Below the pieces are notes generated by a model that saw nothing but the letters and a program-made list of their open reading frames with translations, was not told the origin of the DNA and did no database searches. Positions 58,239-64,000 of a stretch of DNA of 64,000 nucleotides are shown piece by piece (positions within the stretch are counted from its first letter, which is position 1; the number at the start of each line of letters is the position of its first letter). Both the position numbers and the translations under genes were made by a program. The stretch spans positions 48,823-112,822 of the forward strand of contig CAKJVC010000031.1 in NCBI GenBank assembly GCA_918026815.1. Direction: 5' to 3'. The DNA comes from Chalara sp. BL73. Lineage: Eukaryota; Ascomycota; Leotiomycetes; Helotiales.

Positions 58239-60924
58239 ATGAGTTCTTGTAAGCTCCCACAATGCCCCTCGAATGCCCAGGCTGACATCTGAAAGTGAAG
58301 CAATTCATTCGCAATGTGCGAGCTTCCAAGACTATCGCCGACGAACGAGCCGTTGTACAGAAGGAAAGCGCTGCAATTCGAGCAAGTTTCAGGGAAGAAA
58401 GCGGAGACCATAACGTCAGGTATGGCTGTCTAGAACTGCATGGGCGAACGCAAATTGATTTAAGTCCAGGCGCAACAATGTTGCAAAGCTATTATACCTC
58501 TTCACGCTAGGAGAGAGGACGCATTTTGGACAGATAGAATGTTTAAAACTCCTGGCGTCACCTCGATTCGCAGATAAGCGGCTTGGTTATTTGGGAACAA
58601 TGTTGCTGTTGGATGAGAACCAAGAGGTCTTGACTCTGGTCACGAACTCTCTGCAGAAGTATGTCAATTGGAAATTTAGTAAAAGACCCAGCTGATCTTT
58701 AGTGACCTCAACCACTCGAATCAGTACATTGTCGGACTAGCTCTAGCAACCCTAGGTAATATTGCGTCCGTCGAGATGTCCAGAGATCTTTTCTCCCAAA
58801 TAGAAACACTTCTCTCCACTGCCAACCCATATATTCGGAGGAAAGCAGCTCTATGCGCTATGCGAATATGCAGGAAGGTCCCAGATCTACAAGAACACTT
58901 CCTTGAGAAGGCAGAACACCTCCTCTCAGACAGAAACCATGGAGTATTGCTCTGTGGTCTTACCTTTGTTATAAGTCTTTGTGAAGCGGATGAAGCAGAC
59001 GGAGGGGTCGAAGGAATTGTGGAAAGGTTCAGACCATTTACTCCAGGCCTAGTACGGACTCTAAAATCACTTGCTCAATCTGGCTACGCGCCTGAGCATG
59101 ATGTTACTGGTGTGACGGATCCCTTCCTCCAGGTCAAGATCTTGCAATTATTGCGCGTATTGGCTCGTGGAGATGCGGAAACAAGTGAGCAGATCAACGA
59201 CATTTTGGCACAGGTCGCAACAAATACCGATTCATCAAAGAACGTTGGAAACTCTATCCTTTATGAGTCCGTGTTGACGATTCTTGATATTGATGCTGAC
59301 TCTGGATTACGAGTGCTTGGTGTCAACATCCTTGGGAAATTTCTTACGAATCGTGACAACAACATTCGCTATGTTGCACTTAACACATTGATCAAAGTGG
59401 TGGCTGTGGAGCCTAATGCAGTACAAAGACACAGAAATACCATTCTAGAGTGTTTGCGAGATCCTGATATCAGTATCAGGAGACGTGCGCTAGATCTCAG
59501 CTTCACTCTTATCAATGAAGGTAATGTCAGGCTGCTCATCCGAGAATTGTTGGCTTTCCTCGAGATTGCCGACAATGAATTTAAGCCCGTCATGACTAGC
59601 CAGATTGGAATCGCTGCAGACAGATTCTCTCCAAGCAAAAGATGGCACGTTGATACCATGCTGCGAGTTCTGACCCTAGCTGGAAACTACGTGAAGGAAC
59701 AGATCTTATCTTCTTTTGTCAGACTTATCGCCACTGCCCCTGAACTACAGACGTACGCTGTGCAAAAGCTGTATTCCAGTTTAAGGAAGGACATTACTCA
59801 GGAGAGCTTGACCCTTGCCGGTGCTTGGTGCATAGGAGAGTATGGAGATGCTCTTCTACGCGGCGGACAATATGAGGAAGAAGAATTGGTTGTTGTTGTG
59901 AAGGAGAATGAAATCGTAGATTTATTCTCGAAGATATTGAACAGCAGCTATGCCACGCAAATTGCAACGGAGTACATCATAACATCATTGATGAAGCTCA
60001 CAACTCGCTTCTCAGACCCTCCACAGATAGAGAGAATTCGACGAATACTTGAGAGCAACTCGGCAAATCTTGATGTTGAAGTCCAGCAACGAGCTGTCGA
60101 GTATGGCAATCTGTTTGGCTACGACAGTATTAGAAAGGGTGTTCTTGAGAAGATGCCACCTCCACAAATCAAGGAAGAGTCAAGAGTGCTTGGTGAGGCA
60201 GCTAAGAAGCCAGGCAAAATCGCGAATCGGAAATCTAAGAACGTCAAGCCGGCTGAGGAGGATCTGCTCTTCGATATCATGGGTGATGGAGGCGTGCCAC
60301 CTGCAGATTTGGGTGCTGCCAATGGCTCTCAGAACAACGCAGATCTTTTAGCCGATATCCTCGGAGGTTCTGCGGCTCCACCTACATCTTCCGGTCCACA
60401 ACAATCGAATGTCAGCTCTATCATGGATCTTTTGGCAGCGCGCCTGCACAGCCTGCTGCACATCATCCACCACCTTCGAACGATCCTTTCTCTAGCATGT
60501 CATCGCCTCCTCCTCAACAAGCCGCGCCCCCTTCGGTTCCAGCTCATCCATGCTACGACAAGAACGATCTCAACATAACTCTCCAGTTGCAACGAAATGC
60601 GGAAGGAGTAATTCAGGTCCTTGCTCGATTCAGAAACAACTCGACACACCAGCCTTTATCCAATGTTTCCTTACAAGCTGCTGTGCCAAAGACACAAAAG
60701 CTGCAATTGAATGCTATGTCAAGTTCGGAGCTGGGACCTGGGACAGATGCAACACAAACAATGAGAATTACAGGAAACAAAGGAGTAAGTCAACATAAAT
60801 ACATGCATCATTGGAGTTTTGCTAATCTTGGTTGTAGCCGGCGTTACGATTACGATTGAAGATTTCATACTCGCATCCAGCAGGGCAAGTCACGGATCAG
60901 GTAGATTGGTCGGAGCCTAAATGA
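58239..60924 (+). CDS. APL4: AP-1 clathrin adaptor gamma subunit (gamma-adaptin), one-base frameshift in hinge
   Basis: Large subunit of the AP-1 complex for trans-Golgi/endosome clathrin vesicles. Exons 58239-58248 (10 bases), 58296-58419, 58470-58658, 58703-60784 and 60838-60924. The tiny first exon joins to give [20 protein letters not shown]. The trunk is HEAT-like: [77 protein letters not shown] and [15 protein letters not shown] Pro/Ser/Gln hinge and an ear domain ([20 protein letters not shown]) follow, ending DWSEPK. In the hinge at about 60434 frame moves by one: after MDLL the DNA has TTGGCAGC where TTGGGCAGC would continue [11 protein letters not shown]. Exons total 2492 bases, one short of 831 codons. 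Given the essential role, an assembly error is likely. Confidence 0.93.
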
Positions 60925-63900
60925 TAGTATGACATAGCATACATAAAAACAAAATATCTGTTAATATGCATAATGCTTTAAAACAGTGTTCGATGTCTCT
61001 ATTTCCACTGCGTGAGGCTGAACTTCAAATATATATATATCCACATGTATGACAGAGAACACTCCCAAACGTATATAGCGATTGTGCCTCGCAGATCACA
61101 TAAATTATGGAAAAGCCAAAAATTTCTTCACTTCAACCTGCAAAAAGAAATTACTACATATCTTTATGCTGGAAAGGCAACTCTATTCCTCAAATCTTCT
61201 GTTTCCCAAGCAAGTGTATACGTCTATTCAACTGCAAACTCAATTTGCAAATCACCATTCATGGCTTCAACTAAAACTAGCAAGTCAATGTTGCATGTGC
61301 TAACCTCCCAAAAACATTTCTACTTGTTGCAGGCACATACATTGATCTTTGATTTTTAAAACAAGAATTGCCGTCTACCCATCCTGGCAGAAAAGAGATC
61401 TGACTTTTTTGACCCGTTTGTTACCATTATTCCTTTGAAAGGGGATTGGACGGAGGGCTTTCAGCAAGGCGTGTGTTTGAGGTAATCCCCTGGGTTCGAG
61501 AAAAGTGCACAGATACCCTGAAGTTCTTGATATGTTGTTTTCACGTAGCCGTTCAGCTTTGGTTATGGGATTGTTTGTTGAAAAATTCATAATGGTTGGT
61601 ATAGTGATGAACACGTACTTGGATTCTAAGCACTCAGCAGACTGATTCTTGCGGGGATTGTCTCATTTCGTGATATCTTAATATATTTCAAGATTACTTT
61701 TTTTTCGTATGGTTCTTGCTCCATGGGCACTTGCCTTGATCTCTTTTGTATTATGTTTCGTAGTGGCCGATGGCTCAAGTTGTTGTCCTCAAAGACGCAT
61801 TAGCTGATGCTTCCGGCCAATCTGGATATCTTCGTCTCCTAAGTCTGCAAGCTTAGAGATTCGCCTGACTGGCTTTCTCATATTATTATCCTGCCGACCT
61901 CTTAAGTTCCCCGGTCTTCGTCCGCCGCATCCACTACGAAACTGCGCATATCGAGCAGAAGGCGCTCATCCGATGCCATACTCTCCCTAACTCCCTGAGC
62001 TTTCTTCCTCCTTCTTCGGCGTGATGAAGATGGGATCTCTAGAGGCGGAAGATGGGCAGCAACTACGAAAAGGCTGGTAGGTGCGGCGACGCCATTAGGT
62101 GGTGCGGCAGAATTTATATCCTCTCGTCGAGATGACAATGTGAGATCGCCAGCTATGTTACAAATAGCTCTGATGAAAGTTTTGATCTTGGAAGGCATTA
62201 TAGTGCCGGATATGGATCCGCAGCTATAGCGCCAACGCGAGTTGTCTAGTCACATAAAACATCCCGAGGTATGACAGAGAGAGTGCCGTACTTAGTTGAA
62301 AAACTTGATATACTGAAGAAGCGCACTGAAAATCGTTCTTGTTGTCGGGCTATCAAACTCCGAATTCTGAGCACCGTATCCTCACAGAAAAGAAAATATT
62401 GGCTCCCCAGAAGCACGTCGCATCATTTTGATTTTTTGATCGGTCGTTTTACCGTAGTGATCGACTTGTGAATGGTATGGCGTAGCAATCCACTAGTATG
62501 GAATAAAAGGGGCTTGAGCGAGGCAGTGATCAGAAACTGAAGTGAAATAGAGGGTATTCAACCGAGCACCTGTGCATTAAATGGTTTGATTACTTGAAGA
62601 GGGTGTCAAATCCGTTGTTGGACGTCTACTGCGGTGAGTTAGGGGCAAAGGTGAGGTAAGGAAAAAGTGGCCGGTAGGAAATCCCCATGCCTGCAAAGAG
62701 GCAATGGGATCATGCTAAATATATATTTAGTTTAGCAGAGAGGAGAAAGATCATGAACAAACTAGACCTAGAAAGTAATTTATAAATAAAGACGCTCAAT
62801 TTCTTTTGTTTCAAAGTCAGGGTTGCGAACCAGTTGTCCATACACAGGATGCGCAAGAGTAATATGGCATATATGATATCGGTCTTTAAGTATTTTGCTT
62901 AAATGGTTAGATTCGTATGCAGGCTACTTCCGCTCCAGTTTGAAATTCTCCAATTTTTTACGCAGCGTCTCCTAATAGCAGTTTAGAGAAACAGAAGTAG
63001 ATTGTCTACGACGAAGAGAAACCCGTCCCTGGACCCTGCATCACGGGAACCTTAACTGCCCACAATCCGTAACACTTCAATCCTACTTCCTGTCCCTTTT
63101 GCACCAACTGAATATAGCTCGTAATTCGCCTAATATTGGAGGCTTGTAAGTGTAGTTTATTCCAAAATGTTGATAATCAAAACACTCGAGAAGTACGTTC
63201 CATGGCGAGGCAAGAGCGAACCCTGATGGTTTGAAGGACTTGAAATACTCATTAGGCATGCATAATACACGCCGAAGAGCCATTGGGCAAAATCGATGCC
63301 TTGAGGAAGGGGTGCTGAAATCCAAGGCTGAGTAGCTTGGAAAGTATTTACATGGGCCAGTGGGCAATTTTGTTTCCATCACGGAGGAACTTCTTAAGTA
63401 TACTTAGACATTAGAGTACGCAATGGCGTACAAGGGATAGACCAACTAGAGTTCCTGATGCTAGCTGTTATATCAATAATATACAAACGAAGAACTACGT
63501 ACATCATTAGTTGTGCAGATAGGTTAGATATATAAAGGAGCGAGAAGATGAAATAACTTCATAGCAAAACATAAGTATTGTACAAGAAAGAGTATGGCTG
63601 TTTTGGGTTGCGATCATGATATGATCAACTTGAGTTCCCGAAGGCGAGATCGCTATCATATCCCTCCATTTCGTCTCCTCAATAAAGGACATCTCAGGAT
63701 CCCCTGAGCTGCATGTTCGCTCTTGATATTGTAGTTATTATAGTGATGGAATAGTGGCTTGGGCGGGCACAAGTTTGCTTCGGACATCGAGGCGCGATTG
63801 GGTTTTGGGGGCTATGTCTGAAAATGGCCGTGGACAAATTGATATCGAGTTGGATGACATGATTTACATAAACTGTATGCTTGGATAAGATTATATTATC

Positions 63901-64000
63901 CTCTGAGAATCAGGATATCGGGCAAGTCGGGAAGCTGAAGAGGTGATGGTTGGGTCTTATGAGTCCTGTCGCAAGAAAAGCACTGGCTCCTTGACGTTAG
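60925..64000. other. Right-end region without a supportable gene
   Basis: About 3 kb of AT-rich sequence with scattered short frames. The longest reads lack motifs and plausible splice partners. An ATATAT run is near 61029-61041. A small candidate at 61902-62198 is listed separately. A gene beginning beyond 64000 may have its promoter here. Confidence 0.45.
61902..62198 (-). CDS. Possible small uncharacterised protein, 98 aa
   Basis: Starts with ATG in a fair context (ataATGCC). The protein begins MPSKIKTFIRAICNIAGDLT, has a middle apolar stretch and a basic SSRRRRRKKAQG block followed by an acidic end. Not recognised; could be chance in a gene-poor stretch. Confidence 0.25.
   Translation of the reverse strand: MPSKIKTFIRAICNIAGDLTLSSRREDINSAAPPNGVAAPTSLFVVAAHLPPLEIPSSSRRRRRKKAQGVRESMASDERLLLDMRSFVVDAADEDRGT

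Noticed and set aside
1..64000. tRNA, rRNA or CRISPR arrays
   Set aside because: No cloverleaf with A/B boxes, no rRNA segment and no regularly spaced repeats were found by eye; CRISPR would not be expected in a fungus.

Overview
The window looks like chromosomal DNA of a filamentous ascomycete (Pezizomycotina). Most genes are split by introns of about 45-150 bases with GT..AG ends and CTAAC/CTGAC-like branch points. Typical fungal families are present: Zn2Cys6 regulators, DUF3431, a Yta7-type ATPase and fungal GH27. Class-level placement is not possible from this alone. No tRNA, rRNA or CRISPR was seen. All exon joins were read by eye; for most genes the joined exons sum to a whole number of codons.

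Left part (1-33.9 kb), accessory in character: a medium-chain enoyl-reductase-like enzyme; a fungal_trans regulator without a zinc cluster; a short Zn2Cys6 regulator whose third cysteine lies on a 14-base micro-exon, head to head with a D-2-hydroxyacid dehydrogenase; then an NAD malate dehydrogenase and a tartrate/isopropylmalate-type dehydrogenase. Three 2-hydroxyacid dehydrogenases plus a divergent regulator suggest a small hydroxy-acid (tartrate/malate) utilisation locus; this is inference. A decayed Baeyer-Villiger monooxygenase and a gene-poor stretch follow. Next come a small conserved-looking protein, a secreted alpha-galactosidase convergent with a Zn2Cys6 regulator, an ACS/Dal5-type MFS transporter, a dead Tc1/mariner element with about 80-base inverted repeats, a 5-oxoprolinase, and a DUF3431 pseudogene.

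Right part (33.9-61 kb), mostly housekeeping: Yta7/ATAD2-type bromodomain AAA protein; a divergent pair of probable peroxisomal enzymes (an SDR ending SKL and a kappa-class GST ending AKL) around a 411-base promoter containing CCTCGG; tRNA-dihydrouridine synthase Dus1; a Bni4-like PP1-docking scaffold; a hemerythrin-domain protein; Swc5; a sterol O-acyltransferase; and AP-1 gamma-adaptin. The last 3 kb holds no gene I can support.

Three otherwise well-conserved genes (gamma-adaptin, sterol acyltransferase, hemerythrin) each lack exactly one base in frame. Two of the three gaps adjoin a homopolymer or short G run, so consensus errors are more likely than three inactivations. By contrast, the DUF3431 and monooxygenase copies carry nonsense codons, several shifts or truncation and look truly dead.
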